64,000 bases of DNA from an uncultured Eubacteriales bacterium (lineage in GTDB: Bacteria > Bacillota > Clostridia > Tissierellales > Peptoniphilaceae), in NCBI GenBank assembly GCA_900539725.1, contig UQDI01000005.1, forward strand, positions 1 to 64,000. The letters are read 5' to 3'. This document shows, piece after piece, positions 7,600-15,533 of the stretch (position 1 is its first letter; every line of letters begins with the position of its first letter). A program made the position numbers and the translations under genes. The notes under the pieces were generated by a model. It was not told where the DNA came from, did not search any database, and worked only from the letters and a program-made list of their open reading frames with translations.

Positions 7600-8868
7600 A
7601 TGAGTATTAAAAGCATTTCCGTATTAGGATTAGGATATATTGGCTTACCAACAGCCACAATACTAAGTGATCATTTCAAGGTATTTGGATATGATCCAGT
7701 TAAGGAAAAAATCGAAAAAATTAAGAATGGAACTTTAGAGATAGATGAGCCAGGACTTAAAGAAGTTCTAGACAAAGCTCTTGAAGAAGGAAGGATAGAA
7801 GTATCAGATAGGATTCATGAAGCTGATATGTATATCATTTGCGTTGGAACACCATTCAATGATGACAAGAGCTGCGACTTAAAGTACATTAAGGATGCTT
7901 GTCACGACATTCTAAAAGTTATAAAAAAAGGCGATACTGTCGTATTGGAATCAACATCTCCACCACGCACAACTGAAGATGTTGTCAAGCCTATACTTGA
8001 AAAGTCTGGCTTAAAAGTTTCAGAAGACATATATTTAGCTCACAGTCCTGAAAGAGTTATTCCAGGAAATATTTTATATGAGCTAAAGAATAACCATAGA
8101 GTAGTAGGTGGAGTAGATGCAAAATCTGCCGAAATAGTTAGAGATGTGTATAAAACTTTTGTTGATGCAGAAGTATTTACAACAGACGCAACAACAGCTG
8201 AAGTATGTAAGCTATTAGAAAACACATTTAGAGATGTTAACATAGCTCTAGCAAATGAAATGCTTAAGATTTGTGACACACTTGGCGTTAATGTGTGGGA
8301 ACTGATTGAATTAGCTAACAAACACCCAAGAGTAAATGTTCATACACCAGGGCCAGGCGTTGGCGGACACTGCATATCCGTAGACCCATGGTTCTTAGTA
8401 ACAGCTGATAAAGAAAATTCTAAGTTAATTCATCAAGCTAGAGATATAAATGACTCTATGCCTAAGTTTACTGCTGACAAGATAAAGAAGATTGTAGAAA
8501 AAGGCTCTAAGATAGCTATACTTGGCTCTTCATTTAAGCCAAATATAGATGACTTTAGAGAAAGCCCAATAACTCATCTTATTGCTTTGTTGAAAGATGA
8601 TTACAATGTAGCAGTTTACGATCCATTTAAGAATGATCAAATTCTTGAATTTAATGAACTTTATGATGACATACGCCCAGTAGTTACAGGCGCAGATTTA
8701 TTGGTTTTAGGAGTAAATCATGGACAATTCTGTTTCCTCGACTACAAAGAAATAGGTAAAATTATGAATAAAAAGAATATTTTTGACACAAGAAATTATA
8801 TTGATAGAGAAAAAGTAGAAGCTTTAGGCTTTAATTATTATTTATTAGGTAGTGGCGAACTTGAGTAG
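7600..8868 (+). CDS. UDP-N-acetylmannosamine dehydrogenase-like protein
   Basis: Member of the UDP-glucose/GDP-mannose dehydrogenase family, closest in look to WecC, which oxidises UDP-ManNAc to UDP-ManNAcA in two NAD+ steps. The 422-residue chain begins with a Rossmann motif (GLGYIGLPTA, residues 10-19), has the PPRTTEDVV segment typical of WecC-like enzymes, and the catalytic cysteine in GGHCISVDPWF near residue 260. First gene of the wall-polymer cluster, preceded by GGAGG. The exact substrate is inferred from the HC-SVDPWF signature and from TagA (a ManNAc transferase) in the same cluster; a related UDP-HexNAc is possible. Confidence 0.87.
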   Translation: MSIKSISVLGLGYIGLPTATILSDHFKVFGYDPVKEKIEKIKNGTLEIDEPGLKEVLDKALEEGRIEVSDRIHEADMYIICVGTPFNDDKSCDLKYIKDACHDILKVIKKGDTVVLESTSPPRTTEDVVKPILEKSGLKVSEDIYLAHSPERVIPGNILYELKNNHRVVGGVDAKSAEIVRDVYKTFVDAEVFTTDATTAEVCKLLENTFRDVNIALANEMLKICDTLGVNVWELIELANKHPRVNVHTPGPGVGGHCISVDPWFLVTADKENSKLIHQARDINDSMPKFTADKIKKIVEKGSKIAILGSSFKPNIDDFRESPITHLIALLKDDYNVAVYDPFKNDQILEFNELYDDIRPVVTGADLLVLGVNHGQFCFLDYKEIGKIMNKKNIFDTRNYIDREKVEALGFNYYLLGSGELE

Positions 8869-10099
8869 GATATTATTTATTGCAAATCAATTCCCGCCAA
8901 TAGGTGGAAGTGGTGTGCAAAGAAGTTTAAAGTTTGTAAAATTCCTATCAAGGCTTGGCAATGAAGTTTTAGTTGTATCTAAAGACGCTAGTAAGGATTT
9001 AAAAGACGATAGCTTATTAAAGGACGTTCCAGAAAACGTTAAAGTTATTAGACTTAAGGCCCATGATATTAATAATAGCGGTCTATTTAAGAAGGTCTAT
9101 GCTAAGTTCTTTGCTCTTCCTGATGCAGAAGTTTTTTGGTATAAATTTAATAAAAAAGAGATAGAAAAGATAGCTTTAGAATTCAATCCAGATGTGATAT
9201 ATACTACAAGCTATCCATATTCGGCTCATCTATTTGGCTTATATTTAAAAGAAAAGTTTCCGAAGATGAAGTGGATAGTCGACTATAGAGATGAGTGGAC
9301 AAATAATCCCTTCCATCTAGATAGCTTTTCATCAAGAATGAAGATGAAGGCATCTAAAAAGACTGAGCTTGAAATAAATTCTAAGTGCGATTACTTTATT
9401 ACAAATACTAGATTTATGCTCGATAACTTTATAGCAGATTTACCTGAACTTAAGGGCAAGTCGACATATATACCGAACGGTTACGACGAAGAAGACTTTT
9501 TAGGCATATATCCTAAAGAAGAAAGTGATAAATTTACTTTTATTCATACGGGTGCTCTATATGGTAGAAGGAATTTACATGAATTTTTATCAGCATTAAA
9601 AGAGCTAGTAGATGAAGGTAAAATCGATAAGAACGAGATTAGGATAAATATTGCAGGCAATGTTAAAGAATCTCAAATAGAAGAGTATAAAAAAACATAT
9701 AATTTTGAAAAAGAAATTAATTATCTATCTTATTTAGCTCATGAAGAGTCAATAAGAAAGCTTCTTGAAGCAGATGTGCTATTGCTTCTTATTGGTAAGG
9801 GTAAGGGCTCTGAGAACTTTTATACTGGAAAAGTTTTTGAGTATCTAAGAGCATATAAAAACATTTTAGCTATAGTTCCTAAACATGGAGCAGCAGGCGA
9901 GCTTATAGAAGAGACAAAGACTGGCCTTGTTGCAGAACCTGGAGAGACTATAGAGATTAAAAACGCTATAATGAGGCTATACGAAAACTATAAGAGCGAG
10001 AATAATTATTATGGCGATAAAGAGCTAATAAAAAAATATTCAAGACAAGCACAAGCTGAAGAGCTAAACAATATTATAAACAAAATTTTGGAGGAATAA
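8852..10099 (+). CDS. Glycosyltransferase, GT4-like
   Basis: A 415-residue GT-B fold glycosyltransferase, probably cytoplasmic or membrane-associated and acting on a lipid-linked polymer precursor. Visible features are the N-terminal glycine loop QFPPIGGSGVQR, a VDYRDEWTNNP segment near residue 145, and a donor-site region with a GKVFEYLRA motif near residue 328. Start choice is uncertain: GTG at 8852 lies inside the previous gene, while TTG at 8861 has better spacing to the AGG at 8847. The gene overlaps the dehydrogenase gene, so the two are coupled. Acceptor and donor are unknown. Confidence 0.85.
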   Translation: MANLSRILFIANQFPPIGGSGVQRSLKFVKFLSRLGNEVLVVSKDASKDLKDDSLLKDVPENVKVIRLKAHDINNSGLFKKVYAKFFALPDAEVFWYKFNKKEIEKIALEFNPDVIYTTSYPYSAHLFGLYLKEKFPKMKWIVDYRDEWTNNPFHLDSFSSRMKMKASKKTELEINSKCDYFITNTRFMLDNFIADLPELKGKSTYIPNGYDEEDFLGIYPKEESDKFTFIHTGALYGRRNLHEFLSALKELVDEGKIDKNEIRINIAGNVKESQIEEYKKTYNFEKEINYLSYLAHEESIRKLLEADVLLLLIGKGKGSENFYTGKVFEYLRAYKNILAIVPKHGAAGELIEETKTGLVAEPGETIEIKNAIMRLYENYKSENNYYGDKELIKKYSRQAQAEELNNIINKILEE

Positions 10100-10582
10100 A
10101 TGAAGAAGAAATTTAAGATAAATATTTTCGATATATTTATTATATTAATCTTCTTAGTACTAATATTTTTACTTGTCAATAGAAAAAATATTAAGTCAAA
10201 CATAGGTAAAGAAGAAAAAAGAACAGTTATCATCACAGCAGAAGCTAAAGATGACATTACTAGAGACGCTATCAAGGATTTGAAGCCTGGAGATAAATTA
10301 TTTGCACAAGAAACATTTCAAGACGGCGAAATAATAAGCGTCGATATACAAGCTAAAAAGAATGAACTAGTAAAGACTAACGGTGAAATCGTTGTAGTTG
10401 ACGATGCGGAATTTGTCAACCCTATAGTTAAGATTAAGGCAAATGTCAACTATACTGGTCCTTACATGTCTTTAGGCGGACAAGAGATAAAAGCGGGCGT
10501 TGATATGTACGTAAAGACTAAGGATCACGCATATCTTGGCTATATAACTAATGTGGAGGAAGTAGATGAAAATAATAGATAA
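10100..10582 (+). CDS. DUF4330 family membrane-anchored protein (first copy)
   Basis: A 160-residue protein with a short cytoplasmic N-terminus, one membrane helix at about residues 11-27 and an extracytoplasmic beta-rich domain. The pattern NIFDIFIIL near the membrane and GQEIKAGVDMYVKTK near the C-terminus match what I know of DUF4330, a family of unknown function found next to polysaccharide genes in Firmicutes. It begins directly after the glycosyltransferase stop behind GGAGG and overlaps the start of a second DUF4330 gene. Confidence 0.75.
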   Translation: MKKKFKINIFDIFIILIFLVLIFLLVNRKNIKSNIGKEEKRTVIITAEAKDDITRDAIKDLKPGDKLFAQETFQDGEIISVDIQAKKNELVKTNGEIVVVDDAEFVNPIVKIKANVNYTGPYMSLGGQEIKAGVDMYVKTKDHAYLGYITNVEEVDENNR

Positions 10583-11060
10583 TAAATTAAGATTATTTGG
10601 TAAAATAAGTTTACTAGATATACTGGCAGTATTGATTGTAATAGCCTTAGTTTTCTTTGCTTCACTAAAACTAATGAGAAAAGATGTAGCTGATATAACT
10701 TTAGGCAAAACGACTGAAAAGTATGAGGCGACATTATATTTATATGAAGATAAAGGCAATACAGATTGTATAAGAGTAGGCGACCAACTAGGCGAAATGA
10801 AAAATCACTTCGACATCTTCGTTAAAGAGATAAAAAGAGAAGACTTCTATGTAAATACAGTTGATGACAATGGTGAGGTAATAAAAGCTATTGATCCACT
10901 TAAGGAAAAGACTATAGTTACTATAGAAGGCAATTTTTCACATGTAAACAACTCGCTTAAGTTTGGCAAGCAAGAGCTAAGACTTGGCTCTACAATATTC
11001 TTAGAGTCTGATAACTATAGACTTACTGCGCTTATAGCTGATAGGAAGAAAGTTGATTAA
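10566..11060 (+). CDS. DUF4330 family membrane-anchored protein (second copy)
   Basis: A 164-residue paralogue of the preceding protein: short N-terminus, the S-LDILAVLIV membrane segment at about residues 16-33, and an outer domain with FGKQELRLGSTIFLES near residues 132-147, matching GGQEIKAGVDMYV of the first copy. The ATG at 10566 follows GTGGAGGAAG and overlaps the first copy by 17 bases. Two adjacent copies suggest a heterodimer that helps assembly or export of the wall polymer, but this is inference. Confidence 0.73.
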   Translation: MKIIDNKLRLFGKISLLDILAVLIVIALVFFASLKLMRKDVADITLGKTTEKYEATLYLYEDKGNTDCIRVGDQLGEMKNHFDIFVKEIKREDFYVNTVDDNGEVIKAIDPLKEKTIVTIEGNFSHVNNSLKFGKQELRLGSTIFLESDNYRLTALIADRKKVD

Positions 11061-12597
11061 GATGGAAAAACTTTTTAAAGAGAGTCTTTTTTATAGAATA
11101 TATATCTATATACTCTCTCTACTTAGATCAAGCTTTCTATTTGATTACACAAAACCGCAATATAAACTAAGAACTTATAATGATAGTTTAAAATGTAGCC
11201 ATTTATACAAATTATTAGCTAAACTAGATGATAAGATGTCTAGATTTTATAAAAAGCTAAACAAAGTATACAAAGAAAGCTTTATCCGTGGCATAGTTGA
11301 TAAATTTAATACTGCATTTCATGAGTCAATCATTTACAAGGGCTTTATTAAGCTTACTGGTGTAAACTACTTTGGCTTTATTTTTGTCTTAGTAATTGTA
11401 GCATATATATTTACTGACTATATAATCAGAAGAATACCCGGACTAAGCTCGTTTGCAAACTATTGGGATGAATTTTACTATTTATTCATGATTTTTTATA
11501 TAGCAATGAGAAGGATGAATTCAAATGGAAGTATTAGATATAATTTCACTCCATTTGGCTTTGTGTTAGCTGTATACTTCATTCTAGGTATAATACATGT
11601 ACTTGTAGTGCAACCAAACACTAAGATAGCTATAGAAGGCTTTAGAGCTATGTTCCAACACATTCTATGGTACTACATCTTTGTACAATTTTTTACAAAT
11701 GAAAATATTGTCAAGACAACATCAAAGTTTATAATGCATGGCGGCTTCTTACTTGGTTTACACGCCTTATATCAATTCATATTCAAAGTTAAAATGCCAG
11801 GCAACTGGATCGACTCAAGTGAATCTATAAAGGTAAGAGCCTTTTCGATAGTAGGGTCGCCTAATATACTTGGCGTACTATTTGTGCTAATAATACCACT
11901 TGCAATAGCTTTATTTTTAATTGAAAAGAATAAAAAGTCAAAAGCCATATATTTTATTGAAGTCATGGTTATGCTCTTAGGACTACTATTAACATACTCA
12001 AGAGGCGCGTGGATTGCCTTTGCACTAGCTATCTTCGTCTTTATACTATTTACAAATGTGCGCGTACTTACGCCTTTTGTAATACTTGGCTCTTTGTTTA
12101 TAGTATCAGGCAACTCACTATCAACAAGATTATTATACATGTTAACGCCAGAATACATGTTTAAATCAGCTAGTGGAGGCAGGATATATAGATGGACAAT
12201 TGGCCTAAAAGTTTGGTCAAAGCATAAGTTTTGGGGCGTTGGCCTAGGCAGATATGGCGGAGCAGTTGCTTTAAATAACGATTTATCGCCGTTTTACTTA
12301 GATAACTACTACTTAAAAACACTTGTCGAAACAGGCTACTATGGCATATGCGCAATAGGCTTTATGATACTCGGATTTTTAATATCTACATTAAAAGTAG
12401 TATTTACACAAAAGAACTTAGATAATAAGATACTAGCATGCGGACTATTCTGTGGCGCTTTAGGCGTTTTGATTCAAAACTCTGTTGAGAATATATTTGA
12501 GTTCCCAGCTATGATCATATATTTTGTTATGTATGCAGCACTTATCATGGGACTAAGAAATAAAGGAATTGATTATGAAAGTACTTCATCTAATTAG
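11053..12597 (+). CDS. O-antigen ligase/polymerase-like membrane protein
   Basis: A 514-residue polytopic protein with about ten membrane helices after a cytoplasmic N-terminal stretch of roughly 100 residues. The TYSRGAWIAF motif near residue 318 and the GLGRYGG motif near residue 398, within a large outer loop, are typical of the Wzy/WaaL (O-antigen ligase, PF04932) group, which polymerise or ligate undecaprenyl-linked glycans outside the membrane. The start may be TTG at 11053 or ATG at 11062; the AGGAAG at 11043 suits neither perfectly. Its neighbours make a role in the secondary cell-wall polymer likely. Confidence 0.85.
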   Translation: MIKMEKLFKESLFYRIYIYILSLLRSSFLFDYTKPQYKLRTYNDSLKCSHLYKLLAKLDDKMSRFYKKLNKVYKESFIRGIVDKFNTAFHESIIYKGFIKLTGVNYFGFIFVLVIVAYIFTDYIIRRIPGLSSFANYWDEFYYLFMIFYIAMRRMNSNGSIRYNFTPFGFVLAVYFILGIIHVLVVQPNTKIAIEGFRAMFQHILWYYIFVQFFTNENIVKTTSKFIMHGGFLLGLHALYQFIFKVKMPGNWIDSSESIKVRAFSIVGSPNILGVLFVLIIPLAIALFLIEKNKKSKAIYFIEVMVMLLGLLLTYSRGAWIAFALAIFVFILFTNVRVLTPFVILGSLFIVSGNSLSTRLLYMLTPEYMFKSASGGRIYRWTIGLKVWSKHKFWGVGLGRYGGAVALNNDLSPFYLDNYYLKTLVETGYYGICAIGFMILGFLISTLKVVFTQKNLDNKILACGLFCGALGVLIQNSVENIFEFPAMIIYFVMYAALIMGLRNKGIDYESTSSN

Positions 12598-14764
12598 TGG
12601 CGGGGACACTGGCGGAGCAAAGACTCATATCATAAATTTGCTATGCGGTTTAAAGAACAAAGTAGATGTAAAATTGGTTTGCTTTATCGATGGACCTTTT
12701 GCAGAAGACTTAAAAAAGCACGGTATAGACGTTGAGGTCATTGAACAAAGAAGCAGATTTGATTTTTCTGTCGTTAACAAGCTCAAGGACCTTATCGAGA
12801 ATGAAAATTATGAGATAGTTCACTCACATGGAGCAAGAGCTAACCTTATAAGCTACTTTTTAAAGAAGAAAGTCAAAGCTAAGTTCATAACTACAGTTCA
12901 CAGCGATTATTTATTAGACTTTAAAGATAATTTTTATAAGAATATAGTTTTTACCAATCTTAACAAGTTTGCCTTAAAAAGATTTGATAATTACATAGCA
13001 GTTTCTGATAGTTTTAAGGATATGCTTGTAAGTAGAGGCTTTGATAAGGATAAAATATTTACTATATACAATGGTATATTTTTAGAAGATAGAGCTATTA
13101 AGGACAAAGAAAGCTATTTAAAAGAGAAAAATATTGCTTATAAAGATAAGTTTATAGTCGGCATCTTAGCTAGACTAGATAAGGTTAAAGACCACGAGAC
13201 ATTTTTAAGAGCGGCAAGAGAAGTGCTTGATAAAGACAAATCAGTCATATTTTTAATTGCGGGAGACGGTCAAGATAAGGAGCACTTATTGAGCCTACGT
13301 AAAGAGCTAGGCTTAGAAGATAATGTTTATTTCTTAGGTAATGAGACCCATCCATACGATTTTCTTAACGCGATAGATATAAATGTCTTATGCAGTTTGA
13401 GTGAGTCATTCCCATACGTTATTATGGAGGGAGGCTCATTAAAGAAGGCGACCGTTGCATCTAAAGTTGGCGGCATCCCTAAGATAATTCTAGATGGAGA
13501 GACCGGAAAATTATTCGAAAAGCAAGATTACAAGGCCTTAGCAGCGCATATACTTGATTTAAAAAACAATGCTGATGAGCGTAAAAAGCTTGGTGAAAAT
13601 CTTTACAGTAGAATCATAGACAATTTTACTCACATCAAGATGGCTGAGAAGCACGTAGACATCTATAAGAAGATAGTCTCAAAGAAAATAATTATGTCGG
13701 GCTACTTCGGATTTTCAAACTCGGGCGACGACGCTATACTTAAATCAATTATAGAATCATTTAAGCCATTGGATCCTGATCTAAACATAAAAGTTCTATC
13801 AAAAGATCCGGACTTAACTGAGAGAGAATATGGCGTAGCTGCCGTTGATAGATTTAAATACTTTGATGTAAGAAAAAGTTTAAAGGCATCAGACATGCTT
13901 ATAAGTGGTGGGGGAAGCTTACTTCAAGACAAAACAAGCTCGAGATCGATTTGGTATTACTTGTTAATAATGAAGCTTGCTAAGCGCTACAAGAAAAAAG
14001 TTTTTGTCTACTCCAATGGTGTTGGACCTATAAACAAGAGATTTAATAGAAATATCACACGAAGAGTACTTAATAAAGTTGACTACATTACGCTTAGAGA
14101 CAAGGACTCGTATGATTTTATAAAGTCCATCGGAGTTAACAATCCAAATATAAAAGTCTTATCAGATCCAGTCTTCAATTTAAAAGAGGCTAGCGATGAA
14201 AGTGTTCGCAAGAAATTTGATATAAATGAGGATACAGTTTTGGTCTCAATTAGATCGTGGATAGATGACGAAAAGCTAATAGCTGAGCTAAGTAAGTTTT
14301 TAAATTATCTTATTGATGAGGGCAAAAACATAGTCTTCATGCCAATGCAAACGCCTAGAGATACGACTATCTCAGAAAAAATTGCAGCAAATTTAAAATC
14401 AAGTAAGATCATCAATGAAAAGTATCCAGTTGAGATACTCATGAGTCTTATGAAGAACGCTAACTTTATCGTGGCTATGAGGCTTCATGCCATGATATAT
14501 GCGATACATCAAAACGTGCCATTCATTGGTCTTTCTTATGATCCAAAGACAGAGACGCTGCTTAAAGACTTTGATGAGAGTATAAATATCGACGTTGACG
14601 CAATTAACTATGATGATTTACTAAAAGCGTATAAGTACATTAAAGATAATAGAGAAGATTTTATAAATAAATTAAGCGTGATTAACGAAGAAAATAAGAA
14701 AAAGGCGATAGAGGCAAGTAAGCTTGCGCTAGAACTTTTAAAGGATGATGCGAATGGACATTAA
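12575..14764 (+). CDS. csaB: GT4 glycosyltransferase fused to CsaB pyruvyl transferase
   Basis: A 729-residue two-domain protein. Residues 1 to about 368 are a GT4 glycosyltransferase with the loop GGDTGGAKTH, the HSHGARAN segment and the nucleotide-sugar motif SESFPYVIMEG. Residues about 370-729 are a polysaccharide pyruvyl transferase of the CsaB type, with GYFGFSNSGDDAIL, ISGGGSLLQD and the late segment MRLHAMIYA. CsaB puts pyruvate on ManNAc of secondary cell-wall polymers and so creates the ligand for SLH domains of S-layer proteins. The ATG at 12575 has AAGGA seven bases upstream; the gene overlaps the membrane protein by 23 bases. CsaB is usually a stand-alone protein of about 360 residues, so this is a fusion. 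Confidence 0.88.
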   Translation: MKVLHLISGGDTGGAKTHIINLLCGLKNKVDVKLVCFIDGPFAEDLKKHGIDVEVIEQRSRFDFSVVNKLKDLIENENYEIVHSHGARANLISYFLKKKVKAKFITTVHSDYLLDFKDNFYKNIVFTNLNKFALKRFDNYIAVSDSFKDMLVSRGFDKDKIFTIYNGIFLEDRAIKDKESYLKEKNIAYKDKFIVGILARLDKVKDHETFLRAAREVLDKDKSVIFLIAGDGQDKEHLLSLRKELGLEDNVYFLGNETHPYDFLNAIDINVLCSLSESFPYVIMEGGSLKKATVASKVGGIPKIILDGETGKLFEKQDYKALAAHILDLKNNADERKKLGENLYSRIIDNFTHIKMAEKHVDIYKKIVSKKIIMSGYFGFSNSGDDAILKSIIESFKPLDPDLNIKVLSKDPDLTEREYGVAAVDRFKYFDVRKSLKASDMLISGGGSLLQDKTSSRSIWYYLLIMKLAKRYKKKVFVYSNGVGPINKRFNRNITRRVLNKVDYITLRDKDSYDFIKSIGVNNPNIKVLSDPVFNLKEASDESVRKKFDINEDTVLVSIRSWIDDEKLIAELSKFLNYLIDEGKNIVFMPMQTPRDTTISEKIAANLKSSKIINEKYPVEILMSLMKNANFIVAMRLHAMIYAIHQNVPFIGLSYDPKTETLLKDFDESINIDVDAINYDDLLKAYKYIKDNREDFINKLSVINEENKKKAIEASKLALELLKDDANGH

Positions 14765-15524
14765 AATATTAGGCGTTAGAATAAATAATCTTGACATGGA
14801 TGAGACCATGACAAAGATAGATGTTTTTCTTGATAAGGATGAACTAAATTATATATATACACCAAATCCAGAGATAGTCATGAGAGCGGGAAGAGATGAG
14901 GAGTTTAAGAAAATTATTAACTCAGCCTCACTAAACTTATGTGACGGAATTGGATTAATGATTGCATCAAAATTAAAAAAGAGGCCACTTAAATCAAGAG
15001 TAACCGGATATGACACATCGATTAAGATCTTAGAGCTAATGAATGAGAGGCATCTTTCATTATTCTTATTAGGAGCTAAGCCTGGCATAGCTGAAAAAGC
15101 TATTGAAAGAATCAATCATGATTATCCAAACATCGTCATAGCAGGCTACAATAACGGATATTTCAATGGTAGCCACAACGGTCACGCTTCATGCGATGAA
15201 GAAGAAGCTTTAATACAAAAGATAAATGATTCAAAGGCAGACGCCATCTTTGTAGGTATGGGCGCTGGCTATCAAGAAAAATTTATCTATTATAATAAAG
15301 ATAAATTAAAGACCAAACTAGCTATTGCTAATGGTGGTGTCATAGACGTGCTGGCAGGCAATGTCAAGATAGCACCAGCTTTTATAAGAAAGATAGGGAT
15401 GGAGTGGCTGTACAGGTTAATAAAAGAGCCAAAACGATTTAAACGACAATTAGATATACCAAAATTTTTAATGAAGATAATATTTACAAAAAACGCAGTA
15501 GAGTATATAGATAAAGAAAAATAG
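14754..15524 (+). CDS. tagA: TagA/WecG-family N-acetylmannosaminyltransferase
   Basis: GT26 enzyme that adds ManNAc from UDP-ManNAc to undecaprenyl-PP-GlcNAc, an early step in wall teichoic acid or secondary polymer synthesis, at the inner membrane face. The 256-residue protein has ILGVRINNLDM at the start, YTPNPEIV, the catalytic-type Asp in NLCDGIGL, and the LFLLGAKPG loop. The usual V-G-PKQE motif reads VGMGAGYQEKF. The ATG at 14754 is preferred over two upstream ATGs because AAAGGA sits eight bases before it. An insertion rich in His/Asn/Gly (GSHNGHAS, about residue 143) is unusual. Overlaps the CsaB fusion by 11 bases. Confidence 0.9.
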   Translation: MDIKILGVRINNLDMDETMTKIDVFLDKDELNYIYTPNPEIVMRAGRDEEFKKIINSASLNLCDGIGLMIASKLKKRPLKSRVTGYDTSIKILELMNERHLSLFLLGAKPGIAEKAIERINHDYPNIVIAGYNNGYFNGSHNGHASCDEEEALIQKINDSKADAIFVGMGAGYQEKFIYYNKDKLKTKLAIANGGVIDVLAGNVKIAPAFIRKIGMEWLYRLIKEPKRFKRQLDIPKFLMKIIFTKNAVEYIDKEK

Positions 15525-15533
15525 GAGGTTAAT

